From the NCBI RefSeq assembly GCF_014656295.1, contig NZ_BNCD01000013.1, forward strand, positions 186,001 to 250,000: a DNA stretch of 64,000 nucleotides, given 5' to 3'. This document shows positions 50,103 to 61,145 of this stretch, one piece after another. Under the pieces are notes generated by a model. It saw nothing but the letters and a program-made list of their open reading frames with translations. It had not been told where the DNA came from and searched no databases. The DNA comes from Streptomyces sulfonofaciens. Lineage in GTDB: Bacteria; Actinomycetota; Actinomycetes; Streptomycetales; Streptomycetaceae. Position 1 is the first letter of the stretch. Each line of letters starts with the position of its first letter. The position numbers and the translations under genes are program-made.

Positions 50103-51161
50103 GTGATCGACCCGGACACGGACCCGCGGAGCGAGCCGTCCACCGGCCCGCACGACGTCATCACGATGGGCCGGATCGGGGTGGACCTGTACCCGCTGCA
50201 GGCGGGGGTGCCGCTGGCGGAGGTCGGCACGTTCGGGAAGTTCCTCGGCGGCTCCGCGACCAACGTCGCCGTCGCCGCCGCCCGCCTCGGCCGCCGGACG
50301 GCGGTGATCAGCCGCACCGGCCAGGACGCCTTCGGGGACTACGTGCACCAGGCGCTCACCGGCTTCGGCGTCGACGACCGCTGGGTGACCCCGGTACCGG
50401 GCCTGCCCACTCCGGTGACGTTCTGCGAGATCTTCCCGCCGGACGACTTCCCGCTGTACTTCTACCGCCTGCCCAAGGCCCCCGACCTGGTGATCCACCC
50501 CGACGAGCTGGACCTGGACGCGGTGGCCGCGGCCCGCGTCTTCTGGATGACGGGCACGGGCCTGAGCGAGGAGCCGAGCCGCACCGCGACGCTCGCCGCG
50601 CTGGCGCACCGGGCACGCACCGGACCGACCGTCTTCGACCTGGACTGGCGTCCGATGTTCTGGACCGACCGCAGCAGGGCGAGAACCGCGGCCGGGGACC
50701 CGGGCGGCGTCCCGCCGGCCGGCCCCGAGCTGGGCCCCGAGGGTGCGCGCCCCTACTACGCCGAGGCCCTGCGGCACGCCACCGTCGCGGTCGGCAACCT
50801 GGACGAGGTCGAGGTGGCCACCGGCGAGCGCGAACCGGCGGCCGCGGCCCGGGCTCTGCTGGCCGCGGGCGTCGAGCTGGCCGTGGTCAAACAGGGGCCC
50901 AAGGGCGTCCTCGCGCTGTCCGCGTCCGGCGAGCGGGCCGAGGTGCCACCGCTGCCGGTGGACGTGCTCAACGGCCTGGGCGCCGGGGACGCCTTCGGCG
51001 GAGCGCTCTGCCACGGGCTGCTGGCGGGCTGGGACCTGGAGCGGACCATGCGCTACGCCAACGCCGCGGGCGCGATCGTCGCGGGCCGCCTGGAGTGCTC
51101 CTCCGCCATGCCGACGCCCGCCGAGGTGGACGCCGCGCTCGCGGCGGGGGCGGTGCGATGA
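50103..51161 (+). CDS. iolC: 5-dehydro-2-deoxygluconokinase
   Basis: This 352-residue PfkB-type kinase phosphorylates 5-dehydro-2-deoxygluconate in myo-inositol breakdown. Typical parts are HDVITMGRIGVDLYPLQAGV, FGKFLGGSATNVAVAAARLG, PVTFCEIFPPDDFPLYFYR, VFDLDWRPMFW, VKQGPKGVL and the catalytic LNGLGAGDAFGGALCHGLL. GTG 50103 is chosen because AAGGGA lies seven bases upstream; a longer frame from 49983 would begin ahead of the ribosome site. Its stop overlaps the next start (ATGA). Confidence 0.94.
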   Translation: MIDPDTDPRSEPSTGPHDVITMGRIGVDLYPLQAGVPLAEVGTFGKFLGGSATNVAVAAARLGRRTAVISRTGQDAFGDYVHQALTGFGVDDRWVTPVPGLPTPVTFCEIFPPDDFPLYFYRLPKAPDLVIHPDELDLDAVAAARVFWMTGTGLSEEPSRTATLAALAHRARTGPTVFDLDWRPMFWTDRSRARTAAGDPGGVPPAGPELGPEGARPYYAEALRHATVAVGNLDEVEVATGEREPAAAARALLAAGVELAVVKQGPKGVLALSASGERAEVPPLPVDVLNGLGAGDAFGGALCHGLLAGWDLERTMRYANAAGAIVAGRLECSSAMPTPAEVDAALAAGAVR

Positions 51162-52057
51162 GCACGGGGGCCGTGGACGCGGGTGAGCTCGCGCGGCTGC
51201 GGGCCAGGCACCCCGAGGCCGTGGCGCAGGCCGCGGCCCGCCGGGCCAGGCGGCCGCTGCTCGACGGCGGGCGGCTGATGATCATAGCCGCCGACCATCC
51301 GGCCCGCGGCGCGCTCGGCGCGGGCGGCGACGCACTGGCCATGGCCGACCGCGCCGACCTGCTGGAGCGGCTCTGCGTCGCGCTCGGCAGGCCGGGGGTG
51401 GACGGTGTGCTGGCCGCCGCCGACATACTCGACGACCTGCTGCTGCTCGGCGCCCTGGACGGCAAGGTCGTCATCGGCTCGATGAACCGCGGCGGCCTCG
51501 CCGGGGCCGTCTTCGAACTCGACGACCGCTTCACCGGCCTGCGCCCCGAGGACATCCAGCGGTACGGCTTCGACGCGGGCAAGCTGCTGCTGCGCATCGA
51601 CTACGAGGACCCGGGCTCGCTGGCCACCCTGGAGGCCGCCGCCCGGGCCGTGGACGCGATGGCGGAGCGGGGCCTGCCGGTGTTCGTCGAGCCGTTCCTG
51701 TGCCGCCGCGACCCGCGGGACGGGACGCTGCGCACCGACCTCGGCGCCACCGCGGTCACCAAGTCGCTCGCCATCGCCTCCGGGCTCGCCGGCACCTCCG
51801 CGTACACCTGGCTGAAGGTCCCGGTCACCGAGGACCCGGACGACATGGCCCGGGTCATGGCGACCACCACCCTGCCCGCGGTGCTGCTCGGCGGCGAGGT
51901 GGGCGGCACCGCCGAGGAGCAGCTCGGCGCCTACGAGAAGTGGCGCGGCGCCCTGCGGCTGCCGACCGTGCAGGGCCTGGTCGTCGGCCGCTCGCTGCTG
52001 TATCCGGCGGACGGCGACGTGGCGGCCGCGGTCGACACGGCGGTGGGGCTGCTGTGA
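51158..52057 (+). CDS. Cgl0159-family aldolase of the inositol pathway
   Basis: The 299-residue barrel protein matches the Cgl0159 family found in actinobacterial inositol clusters and often called deoxyribose-phosphate aldolase. It shows LLDGGRLMIIAADHPARGAL, GVDGVLAAADILDDLLLLG, FDAGKLLLRIDYEDPGS, FVEPFLCRR, TSAYTWLKVPVTEDP (candidate Schiff-base Lys) and VLLGGEVGG. By position it probably replaces IolJ, splitting 2-deoxy-5-keto-gluconate 6-phosphate into malonate semialdehyde and dihydroxyacetone phosphate. Coupled to iolC by ATGA overlap. Confidence 0.85.
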   Translation: MSTGAVDAGELARLRARHPEAVAQAAARRARRPLLDGGRLMIIAADHPARGALGAGGDALAMADRADLLERLCVALGRPGVDGVLAAADILDDLLLLGALDGKVVIGSMNRGGLAGAVFELDDRFTGLRPEDIQRYGFDAGKLLLRIDYEDPGSLATLEAAARAVDAMAERGLPVFVEPFLCRRDPRDGTLRTDLGATAVTKSLAIASGLAGTSAYTWLKVPVTEDPDDMARVMATTTLPAVLLGGEVGGTAEEQLGAYEKWRGALRLPTVQGLVVGRSLLYPADGDVAAAVDTAVGLL

Positions 52058-52131
52058 GGACCGGTGGGGGCGGGAGCACGGGCGACGGGGCGGCAGGCAC
52101 GCGCGACGCGTCGCGGGGTAGAGATACGCAC

Positions 52132-53004
52132 ATGAGCGAGACGAACGGCGCAACCGGCACCGGGGTCGGCGCCCCGGCCGCCCAGGACACCGGCCTGTAC
52201 GTGCCCCACGGCAGCACCGGAACCGGCCCCTGCACGGTCGACATCGGCCCGGAGCGCGCCGGGTGGACCTACTCCCGGCTGAAGGTGCTCGAACTCGGCC
52301 CCGGCGAGGTGCACTCCGTGGTGGCCGGCGAGTGCGAGTGGATCGTGCTGCCGCTGAGCGGAGGATGTACGGTCCACACGGAAGGCCGGACCATCGAACT
52401 GCTGGGCAGGCAGAGCGTGTTCGCAGGAGTCAGCGACTTCGCCTACGTGCCGCGCGATGCCCATGCACAGATCGCCTCCGGTGCGGGAGGCCGCTTCGCC
52501 CTGGCAGGAGCGAAGTGCGAGCGCAGACTCCCCGCCCGCTACGGCCCCGCGCCGGAGGTTCCCGTCGAGCAGCGCGGCAGCGGCATGTGTACCCGCCAGG
52601 TGCGCAACTTCGCCGCCGTCGGCGTGTTCGACTGCGACACGCTCATCGCCGTCGAGGTGGTCACCCCGGGCGGCAACTGGTCCTCGTACCCGCCGCACAA
52701 GCACGACGAGACGCGCCCGGGCGAGGAGAGCGAGCTGGAGGAGATCTACTACTTCGAGCTCGAAGGGCCGAACGGCTTCGGCTACCAGCGGGTCTTCCCG
52801 TCCCGCCCGGGCGGCAGCGACGTGCTCGCCGAGGTGCACGGCGGGGACGCGGTGCTGGTGCCCAACGGCTGGCACGGCCCGTCCATCGCCGCGCCGGGCC
52901 ACGACATGTACTACCTCAACGTGATGGCGGGCCCGGGTGCCGAGCGCGCCTGGCAGATCTGCTTCCACCCCGACCACCTCGCGAACACCCCGGGCTACCG
53001 GTGA
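52132..53004 (+). CDS. iolB: 5-deoxy-glucuronate isomerase
   Basis: This 290-residue bicupin isomerises 5-deoxyglucuronate to 5-keto-2-deoxygluconate. Family landmarks are GWTYSRLKVLELGPGEVH, WIVLPLSGGCTV, SDFAYVPRDA, the metal-site SSYPPHKHDETRPGEESELEEIYYFE (within this stretch HKHDE and the Glu) and VLVPNGWHGPSIAAPGHDMYYLNVMAG. Length is normal apart from a short Gly/Thr-rich lead. It follows the aldolase gene by 74 bp. ATG 52132 is used although the ribosome site is weak. Confidence 0.94.
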   Translation: MSETNGATGTGVGAPAAQDTGLYVPHGSTGTGPCTVDIGPERAGWTYSRLKVLELGPGEVHSVVAGECEWIVLPLSGGCTVHTEGRTIELLGRQSVFAGVSDFAYVPRDAHAQIASGAGGRFALAGAKCERRLPARYGPAPEVPVEQRGSGMCTRQVRNFAAVGVFDCDTLIAVEVVTPGGNWSSYPPHKHDETRPGEESELEEIYYFELEGPNGFGYQRVFPSRPGGSDVLAEVHGGDAVLVPNGWHGPSIAAPGHDMYYLNVMAGPGAERAWQICFHPDHLANTPGYR

Positions 53005-53074
53005 GCGCCCCGCCCGGCGTCCGGGTGCACGCGAGGACCGCCGTGCGCACCCCAGGGTCCAGAAAGGGCCGACC

Positions 53075-54955
53075 ATGAGCACCAGCGCCACCCGCCGCCT
53101 GACCACCGCCCAGGCCCTCGTCGCCTTCCTCGCCAGGCAGTTCACGGAACGCGACGGCGTAAGGCACCGGCTGATCGGCGCCACCTGGGGCATCTTCGGC
53201 CACGGCAACGTCGCCGGCCTCGGGCAGGCGCTCGTGGAGTACGGCGACGAGATGCCGTACCACCAGGGCCGCAACGAGCAGGCCATGGTGCACGCGGCCG
53301 TCGGCTACGCGCGCCAGCGCAACCGGCTGGCCACCCATGCCGTCACCACGTCCATCGGCCCCGGCGCCACCAACCTGGTCACCGGTGCCGCGCTCGCCAC
53401 CATCAACCACCTCCCCGTCCTGCTGCTGCCCGGCGATGTGTTCGCGACCCGGCCCGCCGACCCGGTGCTCCAGCAGCTCGAAGTGCCCCACGCGGGCGAC
53501 GTGTCCGTCAACGACTGCCTGCGGCCCGTCTCCGTGTACTTCGACCGCATCACCCGCCCCGAGGCGCTCATCCCGGCCGCGCTGGCCGCGATGCGCACGC
53601 TCACCGACCCGGTGGCCACCGGCGCGGTCACGCTGGCGCTGCCGCAGGACGTCCAGGCCGAGGCTTTCGACTGGCCGGAGGAGTTCCTCGCCGAGCGGGT
53701 GTGGACGGTGCGCCGCCCCGAGCCCGACGCGCACGAGCTGGACGCCGCCGTGCGCGCGGTGCTCGGCGCCAGGCGGCCGCTGATCGTCGCCGGCGGCGGG
53801 GTGCGGCACAGCGCCGCCGAGGACGCGCTGCGGCGGCTCGCCGAGGACACGGACATCCCGGTGGCGGCCACCCAGGCGGGCAAGGGCGCGCTGCGCCACG
53901 ACCACCCGGCGGACGTCGGCGGCATCGGCCACACCGGCACCGCCACCGCCGACGAGCTGGCCCGCGGCGCCGACCTGGTGATCGGCGTGGGCACCCGGTG
54001 GACCGACTTCACCACCGCCTCGGGCACTCTCTTCGCCGCCGACGGGGTCCGCTTCCTGAACATCAACATCGCGCCCTTCGACGGGCACAAGATGGCCGGC
54101 CTCCCGCTGGTCGCGGACGCCCGTACCGCCCTCGACGCGCTCCACCGGCGCCTTGGCGCGCACCGCGTCGCGCCCTCCTACGTGATCGGCTACCGCAACG
54201 CCAAGTCGCGCTGGGAGCGGCGGGTGAGCGCCGCGTACGACGGCGAGGAGTCCGCACGGCCCACCCAGCCGCAGGTGCTCGGTGCGCTGGACGCCGTCGT
54301 TGGGGACGAGGACGTCGTCATCAACGCCGCGGGCTCGCTGCCGGGCGAGCTGCACAAGCTCTGGCGCACCCGCTCCCGCGACCAGTACCACGTCGAGTAC
54401 GGCTACTCGTGCATGGGCTACGAGATCCCGGCCGCGATCGGCGTCGCCCTCGCCGCGCCGGGACGCCCGGTGTGGGCGCTGGTCGGCGACGGCACCTACC
54501 TGCTGATGCCCGGCGAGATCGTCACCGCCGTCCAGGAGGGCATCCCGCTGAAGCTCGTCATCCTGCAGAACCACGGCTACGCCTCCATCGGCGGCCTGTC
54601 CGAGCAGGTGGGCGGCGAGGGGTTCGCGACGGCGTACCGGTTCCGCGCGGCGGACGGCTCGTACACCGGCGAGCCGCTGCCCGTCGACCTCGCCGCCAAC
54701 GCCGCGAGCCTCGGCATGCGGGTGCTGCGGGCGGGGACGAACGGCGAGCTGCGCGCGGCGCTCGCCGACGCGCGCGCGTCCGACCTGCCCACGTGCGTGT
54801 ACGTGGAGACCGACACCAGCGGGGCGGTTCCCGGTGCGCCCCCCGCCCAGGCATGGTGGGATGTGCCGGTGGCGGAGACGGCGACCCGCGCGCCCGCGGT
54901 GGCGGCGCGCGAGGAGTACGAGCGGCAGGCCGGCCGGCGCAGGCGCCATCTGTGA
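53075..54955 (+). CDS. iolD: 3D-(3,5/4)-trihydroxycyclohexane-1,2-dione hydrolase
   Basis: The 626-residue thiamine-diphosphate enzyme opens the cyclic dione made by IolE to 5-deoxyglucuronate. It has the three ThDP domains: N-terminal GATWGIFGHGNVAGLGQAL and YHQGRNEQAMVHAAVGYAR (with catalytic Glu), the central VAGGGVRHSAAEDALRRLAE, and the C-terminal ThDP motif ALVGDGTYLLMPGEIVTAVQEG running to ILQNHGYASIGG. The ATG at 53075 follows AAAGGG; a longer in-frame reading from 52937 overlaps iolB and is rejected. Confidence 0.95.
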   Translation: MSTSATRRLTTAQALVAFLARQFTERDGVRHRLIGATWGIFGHGNVAGLGQALVEYGDEMPYHQGRNEQAMVHAAVGYARQRNRLATHAVTTSIGPGATNLVTGAALATINHLPVLLLPGDVFATRPADPVLQQLEVPHAGDVSVNDCLRPVSVYFDRITRPEALIPAALAAMRTLTDPVATGAVTLALPQDVQAEAFDWPEEFLAERVWTVRRPEPDAHELDAAVRAVLGARRPLIVAGGGVRHSAAEDALRRLAEDTDIPVAATQAGKGALRHDHPADVGGIGHTGTATADELARGADLVIGVGTRWTDFTTASGTLFAADGVRFLNINIAPFDGHKMAGLPLVADARTALDALHRRLGAHRVAPSYVIGYRNAKSRWERRVSAAYDGEESARPTQPQVLGALDAVVGDEDVVINAAGSLPGELHKLWRTRSRDQYHVEYGYSCMGYEIPAAIGVALAAPGRPVWALVGDGTYLLMPGEIVTAVQEGIPLKLVILQNHGYASIGGLSEQVGGEGFATAYRFRAADGSYTGEPLPVDLAANAASLGMRVLRAGTNGELRAALADARASDLPTCVYVETDTSGAVPGAPPAQAWWDVPVAETATRAPAVAAREEYERQAGRRRRHL

Positions 54956-54977
54956 AGTACGGACTCGGGAGTTGCAC

Positions 54978-56480
<1,503 letters not shown>

Positions 56481-56980
56481 GGGAACCGGCCGCCGACCGG
56501 GGCCGCCGACCGCGCGTGGCCCCCGGCCCGCCCCGCACGGCACCGGGGCCCCGCGCACCGAGGACCCGTGCACCGGGGCTCCCGCGTACGGGGGCACCGG
56601 CACCGCGAAGACCCACCGGCACCCGCACCGCGAAGACCCGCCGAGGCACCCGCACCGCGAAGACCCGCGCGCCGAGCCGCGGCGGTGTCCCGACCCCGGG
56701 GGCGCGAAGGCCCGGTGGCGCCCCCGACCGGCCTCCGAGGGACGCCCACCGGTACGACAGGGCGCCGCGGGCGGCGGTCCCGGCGCGGCCACCACGCCCG
56801 GTGTGACCTACCTCACCGGCGGGGGGCTGCTCCCGCGGCCGGTGGCACGTGACGCACACCACGGTCCCGCCGGTACCACGCCCGCAGTACGCCGCCACCT
56901 CGGCGTACTGCGCCAGGAGGTGGCACGGCTCAGACCGTCGTCGCGCTCGAAAACCCGGGACCGCCCGTACGGTTGGGGGC
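56481..56980. other. 500-bp intergenic region with 25-27 bp repeats
   Basis: GCACCGCGAAGACCC starts at 56600, 56625 and 56652, giving about three units in direct order, flanked by CACCGGGGCTCCC-type sequence. A possible promoter for the fusion gene lies in the less GC-rich patch before 56981. There is no convincing gene. Confidence 0.65.
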
Positions 56981-59965
56981 ATGGTTCTGAGACTGCCCGG
57001 GCGGCGCGCGTCACGCCTGCCCGGCTCGCGCCGGGTGCGCCGGTGGGCCGCCGCCGTGGCCGCCGTAGCCGTGCTCGCGACCGGAGGCATCTGGTCCGCG
57101 GCCGCCGCGGGTGCGCTCGGCGGCCAGAGCGCCGTGCACCGCACGGACCGCATGCTGCCGACGCACGGCGCGACGATCGACACCTCGTACTTCACGGCGG
57201 GCGACCCCGGCGCCCGCCGTCCCGCGGTACTGCTCGCGCACGGCTTCGGCGGCAGCAAGGACGACGTCAGGCCCGAGGCCGAGCAACTGGCCCGCGACGG
57301 CTACGCGGTGCTCACCTGGTCGGCCCGCGGCTTCGGCCACTCCACCGGGAAGATCGGTCTGAACGACCCGAAGGCCGAGGTCGCCGACGTCTCCCGGCTG
57401 ATCGACTGGCTCTCGCACCGCCCCGAGGTGCAGCTCGACCATCCAGGCGACCCGCGCGTGGGCGTCACCGGCAGCTCCTACGGCGGTGCCGTCTCGCTGC
57501 TCGCCGCCGGGTACGACCACCGGGTGGACGCCATCGCCCCCCAGATCACCTACTGGAACCTGGCGGACGCGCTGTTCCCGGACGGCGTCTTCAAGAAGCT
57601 GTGGGCCGGGATCTTCTTCACCACCGGGGCCGCAGGAAGCCCGGCGGACCAGCAGGACCAGCAGGACCGCACGCCCCCGGGGCCGGGCGGCGCGGGCCCC
57701 GGCGGGGCGGGCGGCGGTGACTCGCCGGTGTCCTCCGACGCCCCGGGGTCCGCCGACCCGGCCGGTGCCGCGCGCTCCGACGGCGGCGGGGGCCTCACGG
57801 CCGCCGGCGCCTCCGTCGGCTCCGCCACGGCGGTCGTCCTCGGCGCGTCCGGCGGCAGCGGACCCGCGGACCGGGGCGCTGCCGGGCCGCCCGATGCCTC
57901 GGCCTGCGGGCGCTTCGAGACGCAGCTCTGCGCGATGTACCAGCGGGTCGCCGAGAACGGCAGGCCCGACGCCGCGGCACGCGCCCTGCTGGAGGCGCGC
58001 AGCCCGTCGGCGGTGGGCGACCGCATCAAGGTGCCCACGCTCATCGCCCAGGGCCAGGCCGACTCGCTCTTCCCGCTCGGCCAGGCCGACGCCATGGCCG
58101 AGCGGATCAAGGCCAACGGCGCGCCCGTCGACGTCGACTGGCTCGCTGGCGGCCACGACGGCGGCGACCTGGAGACCGGCCGGATGACCGACCGGGTGGC
58201 GCACTGGTTCGACCGCTACCTGGGGCACGACACCTCCGCCGACACGGGCCCCGTCTTCCGGATCTCCCGCACCGGGGGAGTCGACACCACCGACGGCACC
58301 TCGGGGACCCGCGGCGCCACCGGGGACCGCTACCCCGGCCTGAACGGCCACCCGCGGACCGTACCGCTGCGCGGCACCGCCGAGACCTTCGTCAACCCGC
58401 CCGGCGGCGGTCCGCCCTCGATCTCCGCGGTGCCGGGCCTGTCGGGCGCCTCGCAACTGTCCGGGCTCGGCCTCGGGCCCTCGCTGGACTTCCCCGGCCA
58501 GTACGCGCGCTTCGACTCGGCGCCGCTGGAGCGGGACCTGCGGATCACCGGCTCGCCGACGGTCACCGTGCACGTCAGGTCGTCGGGGCCCGACGCCGTG
58601 CTCTTCGGCAAGCTCTACGACGTCTCGCCCGGCCAGGGCGGCCGTGCCTCGCTGCCCGAACAACTGGTGTCGCCCCTGCGGATCGAGGGCGCCCAGCACG
58701 GCAAGGAGGTCCGGGTCACGCTGCCCGCCCTCGACCACGAGGTGGTCAAGGGCCACCGGCTGCGGCTGGTGCTCGCCAGCACCGACCTGGCGTACGCCTC
58801 GCCGGCCGCCCCGGCGACGTACACCGTCTCGCTCGCCGGCGACGGCCTGCACGTGCCGACCGCGCCCGGGGTGAGCACCTCCGGAGCGCCGGTGCCCTCC
58901 TGGGTGTGGTGGCTGCCCGCCGCAGGCGCCGCCGTGGCGCTGGGACTCGTGCTCACCGGCCGCCGCAGGGCCGCGACCCCGGCGCCCGACCCCCGGCTCG
59001 CCGATGTGCCGCTCCAGATCACCGGCCTGAGCAAGCGGTACGCGAACGCGGCCGACCGGTACGCCGTGCGCGACCTGGCGTTCCGGGTCGAGCGGGGCCA
59101 GGTGCTCGGGCTGCTCGGGCCGAACGGCGCGGGCAAGACCACCACGCTGCGCATGCTGATGGGCCTGATCACGCCCGACGCCGGCGAGATCCGCGTCTTC
59201 GGGCACGCCATCAGGCCCGGGGCGCCGGTGCTGTCGAGGGTCGGCGCGTTCGTCGAGGGCGCGGGCTTCCTGCCGCACCTGTCGGGCCGCGCCAACCTGG
59301 ACCTCTACTGGCAGGCCACCGGCCGCCCGGCCCAGGACGCCCACGCCGAGCAGGCGCTGCACATCGCCGGGCTCGGCGACGCCCTGGACCGGGCGGTGCG
59401 CACCTACTCGCAGGGCATGCGGCAGCGCCTGGCCCTCGCCCAGGCCATGCTGGGCCTGCCGGACCTGCTGATCCTGGACGAGCCGACGAACGGGCTCGAC
59501 CCGCCGCAGATCCGCGAGATGCGCGACGTGATGATCCGCTACGCCCGCGGCGGGCGCACCGTGATCGTCTCCAGCCATCTGCTCGCCGAGGTGGAGCAGT
59601 CCTGCACGCACCTGGTCGTGATGGACCGCGGCCGGCTGGTGCAGGCCGGTCCCGTGGCGGACATCGTGGGCTCCGGCGACACGCTGCTGGTCGGGCTCGC
59701 CAGAGAGCTCCCCGCGCCCCTGCTCGACCGGGTCGGCGCGCTGCCCGAGGTGGCCTCCGCGGTGCCCGTCCCCGACGGGCTGCTGATCCGCCTCGCCGTG
59801 CCGGCCGGTACCGAGGGGCAGGACGGCGGTGACGGCGCGGCGGCGGAACCGGCCGCGGCCCGGCTGCTCGCCGGGCTGGTGGGGCTCGGCGTGCCGGTGA
59901 CGTCGATGGGGCCGCACCGCCGCCTTGAAGACGCGTTCCTGACGCTGATCGGAGGAGCCGCATGA
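56981..59965 (+). CDS. Fusion of extracytoplasmic S15-like hydrolase and ABC transporter ATPase
   Basis: The 994-residue protein joins two unlike modules. After a signal anchor (AAAVAAVAVLATGGIWSAAAA, about 23-45) comes an alpha/beta hydrolase of the X-Pro dipeptidyl-peptidase type, with AVLLAHGFGGSKDDVRPEAEQL, nucleophile motif GVTGSSYGGAV (Ser166), PTLIAQGQADSLFPL and GGHDGGD, then a jelly-roll part (PTVTVHVRSSGPDAVLFGKL). A helix at about 641-663 (WVWWLPAAGAAVALGLVL) leads to an ABC ATPase: GPNGAGKTT (713-721), YSQGMRQ (809-815), LLILDEPTNGLD (E834), VIVSSHLLAEVEQ. The hydrolase should face outside and the ATPase inside. It overlaps the permease gene by ATGA. A repeat-like Gly/Pro loop at about 215-280 interrupts the hydrolase. 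Confidence 0.92.
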   Translation: MVLRLPGRRASRLPGSRRVRRWAAAVAAVAVLATGGIWSAAAAGALGGQSAVHRTDRMLPTHGATIDTSYFTAGDPGARRPAVLLAHGFGGSKDDVRPEAEQLARDGYAVLTWSARGFGHSTGKIGLNDPKAEVADVSRLIDWLSHRPEVQLDHPGDPRVGVTGSSYGGAVSLLAAGYDHRVDAIAPQITYWNLADALFPDGVFKKLWAGIFFTTGAAGSPADQQDQQDRTPPGPGGAGPGGAGGGDSPVSSDAPGSADPAGAARSDGGGGLTAAGASVGSATAVVLGASGGSGPADRGAAGPPDASACGRFETQLCAMYQRVAENGRPDAAARALLEARSPSAVGDRIKVPTLIAQGQADSLFPLGQADAMAERIKANGAPVDVDWLAGGHDGGDLETGRMTDRVAHWFDRYLGHDTSADTGPVFRISRTGGVDTTDGTSGTRGATGDRYPGLNGHPRTVPLRGTAETFVNPPGGGPPSISAVPGLSGASQLSGLGLGPSLDFPGQYARFDSAPLERDLRITGSPTVTVHVRSSGPDAVLFGKLYDVSPGQGGRASLPEQLVSPLRIEGAQHGKEVRVTLPALDHEVVKGHRLRLVLASTDLAYASPAAPATYTVSLAGDGLHVPTAPGVSTSGAPVPSWVWWLPAAGAAVALGLVLTGRRRAATPAPDPRLADVPLQITGLSKRYANAADRYAVRDLAFRVERGQVLGLLGPNGAGKTTTLRMLMGLITPDAGEIRVFGHAIRPGAPVLSRVGAFVEGAGFLPHLSGRANLDLYWQATGRPAQDAHAEQALHIAGLGDALDRAVRTYSQGMRQRLALAQAMLGLPDLLILDEPTNGLDPPQIREMRDVMIRYARGGRTVIVSSHLLAEVEQSCTHLVVMDRGRLVQAGPVADIVGSGDTLLVGLARELPAPLLDRVGALPEVASAVPVPDGLLIRLAVPAGTEGQDGGDGAAAEPAAARLLAGLVGLGVPVTSMGPHRRLEDAFLTLIGGAA

Positions 59966-61068
59966 GCGCGGACACGAGCCGGACGGAGGAGAAGGCCCCG
60001 GCCACCGGGGCCGCCCTCGCGGCGGACGCCGAGGCGGTGCGGGCCGCGGGCCTCGCCCCGGACCCCGGTCTGCCCCCGCACGCGGCGGCGGCACCGGCCG
60101 ACGAGCTGGGCGCGGACACCGAGCCGCCCCGCGCCGACGGCCCACCACGGGACGCCGCGGCCTTTGCACCCGCCCAGGCGGGCGGCACGCCCGCACACGC
60201 GGCCCCCGCTGCCCCGGCGGAGTCCGAGGCCGGGTCCACCGCGCCCGGCTACCGCCCCGCCCGCACGCTGCCGCTCCGCGTCGAGCTGGTACGGCAGCTC
60301 AAGCGCCGGCGGACCCTGGTGATGGGCGCGGTGCTCGGGCTGCTGCCGTTCGTCCTGGCCGTCGCGCTCGCCGTCGGCGACCCGGGCCGCAGGGGCCAGG
60401 TCAGCCTGATGACGACGGCCACCGAGTCCGGCGCCAACTTCGCGGCCACCTGCCTCTTCGTCAGCGCGGGCTTCCTGCTGGTGATCCCGGTGGCGCTGTT
60501 CTGCGGGGACACGGTGGCCTCGGAGGCGAACTGGTCGTCGCTGCGGTACCTGCTCGCGGCGCCCGTGCCGCGCGCCCGGCTGCTGTGGTCCAAGCTGGCG
60601 GTCGCGCTCGGCCTCAGCCTCGGCGCGATCGTGCTGCTTCCGGTGGTCGCGCTCGCGCTCGGCACGGTCCTCTACGGCTGGGGGCCGTTGCAGATCCCGA
60701 CCGGCGGGGTGCTCGACGCCGGGACCGCCGTGCGGGGGCTGGCCGTGGGCGTCGCCTACATCTTCGTCTCCCAGTTGGTCACCGCGGGCCTCGCGTTCTG
60801 GCTGTCCACGCGGACGGACGCCCCGCTGGGCGCGGTCGGCGGCGCGGTCGGCCTGACGATCGCCGGCAACGTCCTGGACGCGGTGACGGCCCTGGGCCAC
60901 TGGCGGGCCTTCCTGCCCGCGCACTGGCAGTTCGCCTGGGCAGACCTCATCCAGCCGCAGCCGGAGTGGGGCGGCATGATCCAGGGCGCGGCGGTGTCGG
61001 TGACGTACGCGATGGTGTTCGTCGCGCTCGCCTTCCGCGGCTTCCGGCGCAAGGACGTGGTGTCCTGA
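59962..61068 (+). CDS. ABC-2 type transporter permease
   Basis: The 368-residue membrane protein has about six helices, beginning RRTLVMGAVLGLLPFVLAVALAV and including FAATCLFVSAGFLLVIPVALFCG, LAVALGLSLGAIVLLPVVALALGT, GLAVGVAYIFVSQLVTAGLAFWLS, GGAVGLTIAGNVLDAV and a last MVFVALAFRGF. The segment DTVASEANWSSLRYLLAAPVPRARLLWSKL is typical of ABC-2 permeases. The first 90 residues are Ala/Pro-rich and probably disordered. Its start overlaps the stop of the hydrolase-ATPase gene, so the two make one transporter; the cargo is unknown. Confidence 0.9.
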   Translation: MSADTSRTEEKAPATGAALAADAEAVRAAGLAPDPGLPPHAAAAPADELGADTEPPRADGPPRDAAAFAPAQAGGTPAHAAPAAPAESEAGSTAPGYRPARTLPLRVELVRQLKRRRTLVMGAVLGLLPFVLAVALAVGDPGRRGQVSLMTTATESGANFAATCLFVSAGFLLVIPVALFCGDTVASEANWSSLRYLLAAPVPRARLLWSKLAVALGLSLGAIVLLPVVALALGTVLYGWGPLQIPTGGVLDAGTAVRGLAVGVAYIFVSQLVTAGLAFWLSTRTDAPLGAVGGAVGLTIAGNVLDAVTALGHWRAFLPAHWQFAWADLIQPQPEWGGMIQGAAVSVTYAMVFVALAFRGFRRKDVVS

Positions 61069-61145
61069 CGCGTCCGGGGCCGCCGCCCCGTCCTGCGGGC
61101 CCCGTCTTGCGGTGCGCCGGGGCGCGGTTGTGCCGCCGGACCCGC

